Source: Verrucomicrobiota bacterium (GTDB lineage: Bacteria > Verrucomicrobiota > Verrucomicrobiia > Limisphaerales > PALSA-1396). Taken from it: DNA of 64,000 bases. Below, one piece after another: positions 55,820-63,969 of this stretch; position 1 is the stretch's first letter; each line of letters starts with the position of its first letter. The translations under genes and the position numbers were made by a program. Location of the stretch: NCBI GenBank assembly GCA_016200005.1, contig JACQFP010000048.1, positions 28,612 to 92,611 of the forward strand. Reading direction: 5' to 3'. Below the pieces are notes generated by a model. That model was not told the DNA's origin. It saw only the letters and a program-made list of their open reading frames with translations, and made no database searches.

Positions 55820-55987
55820 GTCTGGCAAATCCTGGAACGCCAGACTTCCGCATTGAATGTAGACTGGCGACCCAGCTAGAGACAGCGACAAGAATCCGTA
55901 AGTGCAACTGCAGCTCAGGAAAAGCAAAAATGCGTTTTACTTGGACGGTTCTTTTTGCCACATTGAGTTCAATCCGGCTCAGGTGGA

Positions 55988-58297
55988 ATGGCGCCGGGTT
56001 TGTTTGCGAAGACGGCTATGTTACAACGCGCCCTGGTTCTTCTTCCGACTTTGCTGGTGAGCGGCAGCGTGTTTTCGCCACTGGTGGCAGACGCCGGGCC
56101 GGCAAAAGACCCATTCAAGCCGGCTGACCGCCAGCACTGGGCGTTTCAAAAGGTTGGCCGCCCGGCGCCGCCCAAAGTGAAGAACAGTCCCTGGGTCCGC
56201 AATCCCATCGATGCCTTTGTGCTTTCTGAACTGGAAGCGAAAGGACTTCAACCCGCGCCGCCGGCGGACAAAATCACCTTGTTGCGTCGCGCCACGCTCG
56301 ATTTGACCGGCTTGCCGCCGACGCCGGAGGAGGCGGATGCATTCCTCCGTGACAAATCTGCCGAATCCTTTGCGCACATTGTGGACCATCTGCTCGACTC
56401 GCCGCAATACGGCGAGCGCTGGGCGCGGCACTGGCTTGATCTGGCGCGCTATGCCGAAAGCGACGGCTTCAAGGAAGACGCCGTACGTCCCGACATCTGG
56501 CGCTACCGCGATTACGTCATCAAGTCATTCAACAACGACAAACCGTACGACCGCTTCATCAAGGAACAAATTGCCGGCGACGAACTTTGGCCCGATGATC
56601 CCGACGCCCGCACCGCGACTGCCTTCAACCGCCATTATCCCGACGAGAGCAATGCCCGTATCCTGACGCAGCGTCGGCAGGAGATTTTGAACGACATCAC
56701 CGATACCGTGGGCGCCGTGTTCACCGGACTGACTTACGCCTGCGCCCGTTGTCACAACCACAAGTATGATCCGATTCTTCAAGCCGACTATTACCGACTG
56801 CAGGCATTCTTCGCCAACACCGCCGCGGCGGACAAAACTCCACTTGTCTCATCCGAAGACCTCCGGCGTTACAACGAAAAGCTGGCGCTGTGGAAAGAAA
56901 AGACGCGCGCCATCCGCGAGGAAATGGACGCGCTTGAAGCGCCGCATCGTGAAAAGCTGGTGAAGGAATACTACGACAAATATCCGACGGAAATTCGCGC
57001 CATCCTCAACAAGCCGGAGACTGAGCGCAATCCGTTCGAGCGGCAGATGGCCTGGAAAGCAAAGCAGTATCTCGACCCCGATTCCCGCGAGTTCGTCGGC
57101 GCAACCGCGCACGTCATCGACAAAATCAAAGGCGACAACCGCAAACGCTGGAACGAACTCAAGGTCGAGCTTGACCAGTTCAAGGAGCTTCATCCCGGCG
57201 AATTGCCCCTCACTTCGGCCATGACTGATATTGGCCGCGAAGCGCCGAAGACGTTCATCCTGCGCAGCGGGGCTTACGATGCGCCGCGCGATGAAGTTGA
57301 ACCCGGCTTTCTGACAATCCTGAATCCTTTGCCAGCGAAAATTGTTTCACCGCCTGGGATGGCGTCCAGCGGCCGGCGCACGGCATTGGCCAACATTCTA
57401 ACTGATCCAGAGAATCCGCTCACGGCGCGCGTGATGGTCAATCGGCTTTGGCAGTATCATTTCGGTCGCGGCATCGTCGGCACGCCGAGCGATTTCGGTT
57501 TCAAGGGTGAACGCCCGACCCATCCCCAACTGCTCGACTGGCTGGCGGGCGAATTTGTCCGCAACGGCTGGAGCATGAAGAAGCTTCACCGCCTCATCCT
57601 GACCTCCAGCACCTACCAGCTATCTTCCCGCTACGACGTGGCCGCGGCCAGGATCGATCCCGACAACAAACTGCTCTGGCGTTTTCCCCGGCAAAGGCTC
57701 GAAGGCGAAGTCATTCGCGATTGCGCACTTGCCGTCGCCGGTCTGTTGAATCCCAAGCTGGGCGGTCCGAGTGTGCTGCCCGAACTGCCGCCGGGCCTGA
57801 GCGTTCGCGGCGGTTGGAAGGTGAGCACCGACGAAGGGGAGCGCAATCGCCGCAGCGTTTACATTCTCGTGCGTCGCAACACGCGCTACCCGATGTTCGA
57901 AACCTTTGACATGCCGGACACGCACGAGAGTTGCGCCCGGCGCAACGTCACCACCACGCCGGTTCAGGCGCTCACGATGCTCAACAGCGAACTCACACTC
58001 AAATGGGCGGAAGGCTTCGCCGCACGCGTTCTGCAAGCCGCCGGCAACGACCTCGACGCGCAAATCGACACCGCGTTTCGACTCGCTTTGTCGCGCCACC
58101 CTGATAAAGAAGAAAAGAAAACAGCGAAACAATTTTTCGCACGCCAGCAGAACATCGTCAAAGAACGAATGGATGCCGGCGAACCATTGGCCTTGCCGCC
58201 GAAGTTGCCGGAAAAGGCGGACAAGGCTGAGGCCGCCGTGCTGGTGGATTTCTGCCACACGTTGGTCAATGCGAATGAGTTTGTTTATGAAAATTGA
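55988..58297 (+). CDS. DUF1549/DUF1553 (PSD1-type) secreted protein
   Basis: A 769-residue exported protein (signal peptide around ALVLLPTLLVSGSVF; ATG 56018 is an alternative start). DUF1549 covers about residues 65-275 with PIDAFVLSELEAKGL, RRATLDLTGLPPTPEEADAFL, YGERWARHWLDLARYAES and CARCHNHKYDPI, a CxxCH like a c-type heme site. A coiled, charged middle part follows. DUF1553 covers about 470-735 with RVMVNRLWQYHFGRGIVGTPSDFG, LDWLAGEFVRNGWSMKKLHRLI and VTTTPVQALTMLNS. The N-terminal cytochrome domain of longer relatives is missing. The next gene is its usual DUF1501 partner. Proposed roles in polysaccharide use remain unproven. Confidence 0.9.
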   Translation: MAPGLFAKTAMLQRALVLLPTLLVSGSVFSPLVADAGPAKDPFKPADRQHWAFQKVGRPAPPKVKNSPWVRNPIDAFVLSELEAKGLQPAPPADKITLLRRATLDLTGLPPTPEEADAFLRDKSAESFAHIVDHLLDSPQYGERWARHWLDLARYAESDGFKEDAVRPDIWRYRDYVIKSFNNDKPYDRFIKEQIAGDELWPDDPDARTATAFNRHYPDESNARILTQRRQEILNDITDTVGAVFTGLTYACARCHNHKYDPILQADYYRLQAFFANTAAADKTPLVSSEDLRRYNEKLALWKEKTRAIREEMDALEAPHREKLVKEYYDKYPTEIRAILNKPETERNPFERQMAWKAKQYLDPDSREFVGATAHVIDKIKGDNRKRWNELKVELDQFKELHPGELPLTSAMTDIGREAPKTFILRSGAYDAPRDEVEPGFLTILNPLPAKIVSPPGMASSGRRTALANILTDPENPLTARVMVNRLWQYHFGRGIVGTPSDFGFKGERPTHPQLLDWLAGEFVRNGWSMKKLHRLILTSSTYQLSSRYDVAAARIDPDNKLLWRFPRQRLEGEVIRDCALAVAGLLNPKLGGPSVLPELPPGLSVRGGWKVSTDEGERNRRSVYILVRRNTRYPMFETFDMPDTHESCARRNVTTTPVQALTMLNSELTLKWAEGFAARVLQAAGNDLDAQIDTAFRLALSRHPDKEEKKTAKQFFARQQNIVKERMDAGEPLALPPKLPEKADKAEAAVLVDFCHTLVNANEFVYEN

Positions 58298-58338
58298 AGT
58301 GGTTGTCACGAAAGATTCCCGGAGGCGGAAATATACGT

Positions 58339-58400
58339 CCCCTCACCCGGCCTTCGGCCACCCTCTCCCCATCCGATGGGGAGAGGGACGGGGTGAGGGG
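58339..58400. repeat. Nested palindromic repeat (REP-like) between DUF1553 and DUF1501 genes
   Basis: Outer arms CCCCTCACCC (58339-58348) and GGGTGAGGGG (58391-58400) enclose GGCC-TTC-GGCC and a 13-bp perfect palindrome arm pair (58361-58373 with 58375-58387, single-base loop). Such nested hairpins of CTCACCC and CTCTCCCC type occur as dispersed repeats in many genomes. It lies inside the presumed operon and may affect message stability. Confidence 0.7.
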
Positions 58401-58442
58401 AGCGTCGTTCTAATTGGAAATCACTTTTGACAACTGGCGCAG

Positions 58443-59885
58443 ATGCAAAATCAACCCCACATTTTGCCCGCAACTTCGCGCCGTGACTTTTTGCGACGCG
58501 CCGGTTGCGGTTTTGGCGGACTGGCCTTCGGTTATTTGTTGGGACTGGATGGCATTCTCGCTCGCGCTGGGAACATCACCATCGACCCGCTGAATCCGCT
58601 CGCGCCGAGGCCACCACATCACACGCCAAAAGCCAAATCAGTCATCTGGTTGTTCCTCGAGGGCGGACCGAGCCATCTCGATTTGTTTGATCCAAAGCCG
58701 GCGCTTGAAAAACTGGCGGGCCAGAAAATGCCGGAGTCTTTTGGCCGCGTCATCACCGCAATGGGCACGTCGGACAACACCTTGATGCCCACGAAACGCA
58801 CATTCAAGCAGTACGGTCAAAGCGGCATCTGGGTTTCGGATTGGTTGCCAAACATCGCGCAACACGTTGACGAGATGGCGGTCATCCGCTCGTGCTGGGC
58901 GGACGGGCTGAATCACGTCGGCTCGGTTTGTCAGATGAACACCGGCGACATTCTCGCGGGCCGGCCCGCGCTCGGCGCGTGGACGACTTACGGTCTCGGC
59001 ACGGCCAATGATAAACTGCCCACGTTCGTCGTCATGGCGGACGGTGCCGAACCTGTCGGCGGTCCGAAGAACTGGAGCGCAGGATTTTTGCCGGCCAGTT
59101 TCCAAGGCACACAGTTTCGCACCGACGGCACGCCGATCTTTCATCTCACGCCGCCCAAAACGATCAGCGATAAACAGCAGCGCAGCAAACTCGATCTGCT
59201 GGCCGGCTTGAACAAACATTTCGCCGCCGACAAAGCCGATGACGGCGAACTCGCCGCCCGGCTCAATTCCTATGAACAGGCTTACCGGATGCAATCCGCC
59301 GCGCCGGAAGCTGTGGATCTGGCGCAGGAATCAGAAGCGACGCGCGCTCTCTACGGTCTCGACGACGACAAGATGGCCAAGTTTGGCAAGCTGTGTTTGC
59401 AGTCGCGGCGGCTCGTTGAGCGCGGTGTGCGCTTCATTCAACTTTACAGCGGCAGCAACAGCGGTTGGGATGCTCATGCCGATGTCGAGACGAATCACTC
59501 CGGCCTTTGCAAATCCTCGGACAAACCGATTGCCGGGCTGTTGACCGATTTGAAATCGCGCGGACTGCTCGACAGCACGCTCGTCGTCTGGGGTGGTGAA
59601 TTTGGCCGCACGCCGTTCAACGAAAACGGCAAAGGGCGCGATCACAATCCCTGGGGGTTCACGATCTGGATGGCCGGCGGTGGTGTCAAAGGCGGCACGG
59701 TGGTGGGTTCGACTGATGAGATCGGACTGCGCGCTGTCGAAAACCGTGCCCACGTTCATGACATCCACGCGACGATCCTGCACTTGCTCGGCATGAACCA
59801 CGAGAAGCTCACCTACCTGCACAACGGCCGCGACGAACGCCCCACCATCAACGACGGCGAAGTGATCAAGGAAGTGCTGGCGTGA
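58443..59885 (+). CDS. DUF1501 protein with Tat signal
   Basis: A 480-residue sulfatase-fold-like protein exported by the Tat system (SRRDFLRRAGCGFGGLAFGYLLG). Family motifs are KSVIWLFLEGGPSHLDLFDPKP near residue 64, SDWLPNIAQHVDEMAVIRSC, NHVGSVCQMNTG, GVRFIQLYSGSNSGWDAHADVETNH and TLVVWGGEFGRTPFNENGKGRDHNPWGFTIWMAGGGVKGG, with DIHATILHLLGM near the end. These are metal-binding and core motifs of the alkaline-phosphatase-like superfamily. It pairs with the DUF1549/1553 gene upstream. Substrate unknown. Confidence 0.92.
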   Translation: MQNQPHILPATSRRDFLRRAGCGFGGLAFGYLLGLDGILARAGNITIDPLNPLAPRPPHHTPKAKSVIWLFLEGGPSHLDLFDPKPALEKLAGQKMPESFGRVITAMGTSDNTLMPTKRTFKQYGQSGIWVSDWLPNIAQHVDEMAVIRSCWADGLNHVGSVCQMNTGDILAGRPALGAWTTYGLGTANDKLPTFVVMADGAEPVGGPKNWSAGFLPASFQGTQFRTDGTPIFHLTPPKTISDKQQRSKLDLLAGLNKHFAADKADDGELAARLNSYEQAYRMQSAAPEAVDLAQESEATRALYGLDDDKMAKFGKLCLQSRRLVERGVRFIQLYSGSNSGWDAHADVETNHSGLCKSSDKPIAGLLTDLKSRGLLDSTLVVWGGEFGRTPFNENGKGRDHNPWGFTIWMAGGGVKGGTVVGSTDEIGLRAVENRAHVHDIHATILHLLGMNHEKLTYLHNGRDERPTINDGEVIKEVLA

Positions 59886-59929
59886 TCAGCAACGCCTGCC
59901 AAAACGAGACGCAAATCACCAAACGTTCA

Positions 59930-60016
59930 AACCCACCCCCAACCCCTCCAAGGAGGGGAGCAGAATCAGGCGGCACGTTTGTGTTGTTCCCCTCCTTGGA
60001 GGGGCCGGGGTGGGTT
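59930..60016. repeat. Long inverted repeat with palindromic arms (MITE- or REP-like)
   Basis: The arms at 59930-59959 and 59988-60016 are near-perfect inverted copies around a 28-nt loop. Each arm also contains a 16-bp palindrome (CCCCTCCAAGGAGGGG and CCCCTCCTTGGAGGGG). It lies between the convergent DUF1501 and NHL genes and could act as a two-way terminator or be a small mobile repeat. Confidence 0.75.
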
Positions 60017-60055
60017 CGCAATAATTCATTTCTTCTTACGAACGTGCGAAGCTCT

Positions 60056-61225
60056 TTATCGGCTTGTTCGAATCACGCGCACCCGATGCGCTTCCGTGTC
60101 GCCAACAAAAATCGAACCATCCTTATCGATGAAAATTCCGTGCGGTCGTGTCATCCGGCATTTCAGCGGATCGCCATCCGGCCCGTCGCCCAACTCGCCG
60201 GTGCCGGCGACGAGTTCAAGCGTTCCTTTTCTCAAATCAATCATGCGGATACTGTGGCTCTCGGTGTCGGCCAGGTAGATGTTACCGTTCGGCGCGACGG
60301 CGATTCCTTTTGGCCCGGAAAGCGTCGCATCTTTCGCCGGACCGCCGTTACCGGTGAACCCTTTCTTGCCGGTGCCAGCCACGTGATGGATCGTGCCGGT
60401 CTTGAGATCGAGTTTGAGGACCTGATTGCCTTCGCGCAACGCCAGCCACAGATTGCCAGCCCGGTCGAAATCAATCGCGCGCGGGCCGTTCAACGGCGTT
60501 CCTTCAATGCGCGCGCCGTCCGGCGTGGACGCATGTTCGCCGTTACCCGCGAAAGTCGTGATGATTCCCGTCTTCATGTACACTTTGCGGATGCGATGAT
60601 TGCCGATGTCGCAAATGTAGAGATCGCCGTTGGGAGCGAACTGAATGCTGTGGGGCTGCTTGAGTGTCGCACTGGTCGCCGGGCCGCCGTCGCCGGAAAA
60701 GCCTTCCTTGCCATTGCCCGCCACAGTGGAAATGATCCGCGTTCGGGCATCGACCCGACGGACGAGGTTGTTCGACATCTCTACGAAGAACATATTGCCG
60801 GCCTTGTCGAAACGAACTTCGTAGGGTTCGTTCAACTCGGCTTGGAGAGCGGGACCGCCGTCACCTGAATAACCGGCCCGCCCGCTGCCGGCGACAGTGG
60901 AAATGTTTCCATGCGCATCAACCTTGCGGATACTGTGATTGGCTGTATCGCAAAAGTAAATCGCGCCATCCGGTCCGCGGACGACACCGAACGGATTGTT
61001 CAACTGCACTTGCGTTGCCGGGCCGTTGTCGCCGGAAAATCCTTTTTCGCCCGTGCCGGCAAAGGTGGTGATCTGCCAGTTGGAAGCTTTGGCGGTTTGG
61101 GCTTGAACGACTAACGGTAAACACAAACTGATAGTCAGACAGCCAATCAGCAGCGGAACGTTGATGTGAGAGAATAGGCTCGCCCTCAATGCCGGCCCTC
61201 TCAATGGCTGTTGGGTTATTGTCAT
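60056..61225 (-). CDS. Secreted NHL-repeat beta-propeller protein
   Basis: A 389-residue exported protein (hydrophobic VPLLIGCLTISLCLPLVVQA near residues 23-42). It carries about six NHL blades, recognisable from TFAGTGEKGFSGDNGPATQVQLNNPFGVVRGPDG, TVAGSGRAGYSGDGGPALQAEL, TVAGNGKEGFSGDGGPATSATL, HHVAGTGKKGFTGNGGPAKDATL and blades ending in DTANHSIRKVD or DTESHSIRMID. Such propellers bind ligands or proteins; no catalytic role is evident. It is convergent with the DUF1501 gene. Confidence 0.87.
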   Translation of the reverse strand: MTITQQPLRGPALRASLFSHINVPLLIGCLTISLCLPLVVQAQTAKASNWQITTFAGTGEKGFSGDNGPATQVQLNNPFGVVRGPDGAIYFCDTANHSIRKVDAHGNISTVAGSGRAGYSGDGGPALQAELNEPYEVRFDKAGNMFFVEMSNNLVRRVDARTRIISTVAGNGKEGFSGDGGPATSATLKQPHSIQFAPNGDLYICDIGNHRIRKVYMKTGIITTFAGNGEHASTPDGARIEGTPLNGPRAIDFDRAGNLWLALREGNQVLKLDLKTGTIHHVAGTGKKGFTGNGGPAKDATLSGPKGIAVAPNGNIYLADTESHSIRMIDLRKGTLELVAGTGELGDGPDGDPLKCRMTRPHGIFIDKDGSIFVGDTEAHRVRVIRTSR

Positions 61226-61420
61226 TTCTTCAAAACATGGCAGACCAGAGAGCGCTATGTCAATTTCACGAAAATTGCAAACGTCTCGATTAGAGTGTGT
61301 TGAAAACGGCGGTCAAACGTCGATCGTCACCGATCTGCTGTGCATTTGTCATCACGCGTCTTGTGACGATTTGACTTCTTCCGGCAGCCGGTGTTGAGTT
61401 CCACCGGTCATTGAAGTGTC

Positions 61421-61672
61421 ATGAGCATCACGATCAAACTGGATTTGCCGGAAGCGCTGGTGAACGAAGCGCGAGCGAGGGGTTTGCTTGAATCTGAGCG
61501 GCTGGGGGAATTGCTCAACGAAGAACTCCGCCGCGATCGCGCCCGGAAGAACCTGGGTCAGATGCTCAAAGAACTGCACTCCATCCCGGGAGAGCCCATG
61601 ACGACCGAGGAAATTCAGGCCGAAATTGACGCCGTGAGGGCAGAGCGCCACCAGCGTGAGAGCAGTCGTTGA
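61421..61672 (+). CDS. Antitoxin-like protein of a PIN-domain pair
   Basis: An 83-residue protein with a beta start (ITIKLDLPEALVNEARARGLL) followed by a charged helix (LGELLNEELRRDRARKNLGQMLKEL) and a C-terminal acidic tail. The start resembles ribbon-helix-helix antitoxins. It overlaps the PIN-domain gene by 17 bp, the typical arrangement of such modules. Family placement rests on context and the N-terminal pattern. Confidence 0.8.
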   Translation: MSITIKLDLPEALVNEARARGLLESERLGELLNEELRRDRARKNLGQMLKELHSIPGEPMTTEEIQAEIDAVRAERHQRESSR

Positions 61673-62084
61673 CAACAACCTGTTCGTCTCCGGCCTGCTT
61701 TGGGGCGACCAACCCGGACGCCTCTTCAGCGCGCTTGCGGTAGGACGCCTCGAAATCTTCTTGAGCGAAGCCCTGCTGGCCGAACTGCGTGAAGTTTTGC
61801 AGCGGCGAAAATTCGCCGCCCGACTCGCGCTCAAAGGGTTGACCCCGAAAATCGTCCTGGCGCAAGTGCAAGCTGCCGCCAGAGTGGTTCACGCTCCGCC
61901 CATTCCCTTGCCGGCTTCGCTCCGCGACGCGGATGATGTTCCGGTGCTGGCGTGCGCGGTGTCTGCGGACGTGGACGTCATCATCACCGGCGACAAGGAT
62001 TTGCTGGCGCTCAAAGCGTTCTCGGGCATCCCGATTCTCACAGTGCGGCAGGCGCTCGAAAAGCTGGGGATTCCTGCCGACTAA
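61656..62084 (+). CDS. PIN-domain toxin (COG1569-type)
   Basis: A 142-residue predicted ribonuclease. The PIN acidic residues are visible as VVDNNLFVSGLLW (Asp), FLSEALLAELREVL (Glu), LRDADDVPVLACAV (Asp) and VIITGDKDLLAL (Asp). It would cleave RNA when released from the antitoxin encoded just upstream. Nothing in the neighbourhood suggests it belongs to a larger island. Confidence 0.9.
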   Translation: MRAVVDNNLFVSGLLWGDQPGRLFSALAVGRLEIFLSEALLAELREVLQRRKFAARLALKGLTPKIVLAQVQAAARVVHAPPIPLPASLRDADDVPVLACAVSADVDVIITGDKDLLALKAFSGIPILTVRQALEKLGIPAD

Positions 62085-62168
62085 GTCATGCTTTTTCTTG
62101 CTCATATTTCCTCTTTCCCAATATCTGCTGAATACTCCCCTGACTGGATTGTGTCGAGTTTTTTGCTC

Positions 62169-62199
62169 AAAAAAAGCGGCCTCCGTTTCCAAAGGCCGC
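62169..62199 (-). terminator. Rho-independent terminator after the DUF3892 gene
   Basis: On the minus strand GCGGCCT and AGGCCGC pair perfectly with a 10-nt loop (62176-62199), followed by TTTTTTT. It lies 18 bp after the stop of the gene at 62217. Confidence 0.88.
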
Positions 62200-62216
62200 A
62201 TGCGGACCACGTGTTC

Positions 62217-62486
62217 CTAACACTCTTGGACACTCAACAAATTATCGGCGGTAGTGTCGTCGGAACGAGTGCGTACATATTTCGTTCCCTCTCTTTCGGC
62301 TGGGATTACGTCTATAGTACGTCCGCCCCCTTCCACGACAATTGAACCTGGCGATTCCTTCACTTTATTGTAGGCGTCCAGCCGTGTGTATCTCCTCCAG
62401 CCATCTGTCTTGATTTCAGTGATGCACCGACAGTCAGAATGGAGATGCGCTTCTCCCTTAACAATGCATGTAACTTTTTCTGCCAT
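62217..62486 (-). CDS. DUF3892-family small protein
   Basis: An 89-residue protein resembling DUF3892: an N-terminal VTCIVKG.AHLHSDCRCITEIK strand with paired cysteines, a middle GSIVVEGGGRTIDVIPAER, and the characteristic C-terminal KYVRTRSDDTTADNLLSVQEC. Function of the family is unknown. It has its own terminator and is likely monocistronic. A relative lies at 62700-63014. Confidence 0.75.
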   Translation of the reverse strand: MAEKVTCIVKGEAHLHSDCRCITEIKTDGWRRYTRLDAYNKVKESPGSIVVEGGGRTIDVIPAEREGTKYVRTRSDDTTADNLLSVQEC

Positions 62487-62699
62487 ACTTCACCTTTGGT
62501 TTGAGGCGAGTTCCACCTCGTCTCGTTTCTGTTTGTTTTGGTGTGCGTGGAATCACACCCACTGTTTGGGCGTAATCGTATCCCAAGCGGTAGGACAAAA
62601 ACCGTCCAAGCTATCGAGAAAAAAGTGACCTACGTTTCCGAATGCCGTTATGAGTTTTCTTTGTAACGTTGGCGGTCGTAGCGGATTAGCATGCTGTTC

Positions 62700-63014
62700 C
62701 TACGGACGCGATCTTGGGCGATCTGGCAGGCGCAAGAGGTGGTTCGGTTCTTCTCCGTCGTCTGGCATCTTGAGGTATTTGTGACCTTGCGGGCTGACCG
62801 CCACAATCAGATAAACCGCATCCCCACCTTTTTCGATGTAGTATTCGAACGTGCCGTCCTCGATCCAGCGGATGGCCACTTCGTACGGATGCGTCCAGTG
62901 GTGTCCGGGAAAACCGCCACCGATGGCTCTGATGCGCTCATGCGGGTCATGCCTGTCGGTTCTGTTAATGCAGTTAACTTCGACTCGCCTTGCCAGGTTG
63001 CCAGCTTGTTTCAC
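62700..63014 (-). CDS. DUF3892-like protein, GTG start
   Basis: A roughly 104-residue protein starting at GTG 63014 (no in-frame ATG near; the longer open frame upstream reads through non-coding, arginine-rich sequence). Core: RVEVNCINRTDRHDPHERIRAIGG, TFEYYIEKGGDAVYLIVAVS, HKYLKMPDDGEEPNHLLRLP. The end mirrors KYVRT...NNLLSLPEC of DUF3892. It lacks the paired cysteine start of its neighbour. Confidence 0.65.
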   Translation of the reverse strand: MKQAGNLARRVEVNCINRTDRHDPHERIRAIGGGFPGHHWTHPYEVAIRWIEDGTFEYYIEKGGDAVYLIVAVSPQGHKYLKMPDDGEEPNHLLRLPDRPRSRP

Positions 63015-63111
63015 ATTCTCTATTGTCGTTAGGGTGCGCCACTCCGATGCCCGCCCATGCGCGGCGTTTGCGCCCGCCGCCTTGGCCGGCGGGCGCAGCG
63101 GGCGAGTTGGC

Positions 63112-63804
63112 TTATGCCCCGACAGTGACTTTTTGCACTGGACTCCAATCGCCATTGGGCGCGCCTTTGTCCCAGAAGCGCACGCGGTATTCGCGCGTCT
63201 CGGCCGTGTTGGCCACGAGCAAGGGGCGCTCGTCATCGTAGGGCGTCTCGGTGTCGATACCCAGGAATTCCCACGCGCCGTTGTTGCGGCGGCTCTCCAG
63301 GTACACGCCTTGATGCCCGAACTTGGTGAAGGTGATGTGGATGCATTGGCAGGTGTCACCTTGCGCGACCACGGGTTTGAATTCGGGCACGGGATGTTCA
63401 CTGGTGTCCTCTTCGGCGATGATTCTCAGGTCTTGCCCGATGGCCTCGGTGTAACCGGCGTTCTTTTTCATGCGCGCAATTTGATTGAGGAGGCGGTTAA
63501 GCACTCCGGGCGGGCGCATGCCGGGCGGGGAGAAGCTGCTCGCGTCGGGCAGGGTGACAGGGTCCGTGCCGGTTCCGTTGCCGACGATGCGTTTGAAGGC
63601 AGTGGCCTCCTGAAGGTCCTGCTTGATGGCGGGATGCCAGGTCTGGAGGACCCAAGTGTAGAGTTCGAGGTCAACGTCCATATCGGCCAGTTCGCCACCG
63701 TCCAAGCCACACGTTGGCCCGTGAGTGGGAATTTTGCCCCGATAGTTCGTCAGCCAGACCACTTGCCCCGGCTCGTCTTGCGGATACCACGGTAGTTTTA
63801 ACAT
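63112..63804 (-). CDS. Hypothetical protein with C-terminal fibronectin-III-like part
   Basis: A 230-residue protein from ATG 63804. The N-terminal half is helical (GGELADMDVDLELYTWVLQTWHPAI, GVLNRLLNQIARMKKNAGYTEAIGQDLRII). The C-terminal half is beta-rich with ITFTKFGHQGVYLESRRNNGAWEFLG, NTAETREYRVRFWDKGAPNGDWSPVQKVTV, like a fibronectin type III or purple-acid-phosphatase-type sandwich. Proteins of this outline are common in Verrucomicrobia without known function. No signal peptide is visible. Confidence 0.7.
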   Translation of the reverse strand: MLKLPWYPQDEPGQVVWLTNYRGKIPTHGPTCGLDGGELADMDVDLELYTWVLQTWHPAIKQDLQEATAFKRIVGNGTGTDPVTLPDASSFSPPGMRPPGVLNRLLNQIARMKKNAGYTEAIGQDLRIIAEEDTSEHPVPEFKPVVAQGDTCQCIHITFTKFGHQGVYLESRRNNGAWEFLGIDTETPYDDERPLLVANTAETREYRVRFWDKGAPNGDWSPVQKVTVGA

Positions 63805-63906
63805 AGGTTTCTGTTTTATTTTGGTTTTTGTTGGATACAGCTTTCCCAAGTAATACGGATGAGAAATTTCCAAAAGTTGTGGACGGCGGGGGGTGGAAAA
63901 AAGGCA

Positions 63907-63964
63907 TCCTGAGGGGGACAAAAAAACCTGCTGCCATCACACGATGGCGGCACAACCCTCAGGA
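63907..63964. repeat. Nested inverted repeat before the window end
   Basis: Outer arms TCCTGAGGG (63907-63915) and CCCTCAGGA (63956-63964) enclose an inner GCCATC-acac-GATGGC hairpin (63933-63948). It directly precedes a possible gene start at 63970 and could be the structured end of a transposable element or an RNA. Confidence 0.55.
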
Positions 63965-63969
63965 CACCT

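Larger units (their letters stand above)
55136..55987. other. Long intergenic region with two hairpins
   Basis: About 850 bp without a convincing gene. Perfect 10-bp inverted repeats occur at 55285-55316 (GGACAGCCCG/CGGGCTGTCC, 12-nt loop) and 55787-55819 (GATTTGCCAC/GTGGCAAATC, 13-nt loop). A short repetitive stretch (CCAGTAAAA twice, then GGA-rich) lies at 55480-55550. No T-run follows either hairpin, so they are not typical terminators. Confidence 0.5.

Noticed and set aside
55116..55961. Several minus-strand frames of 77-121 codons in the long intergenic region
   Set aside because: They span hairpins and repetitive sequence, contain no recognisable domain and have no ribosome sites.
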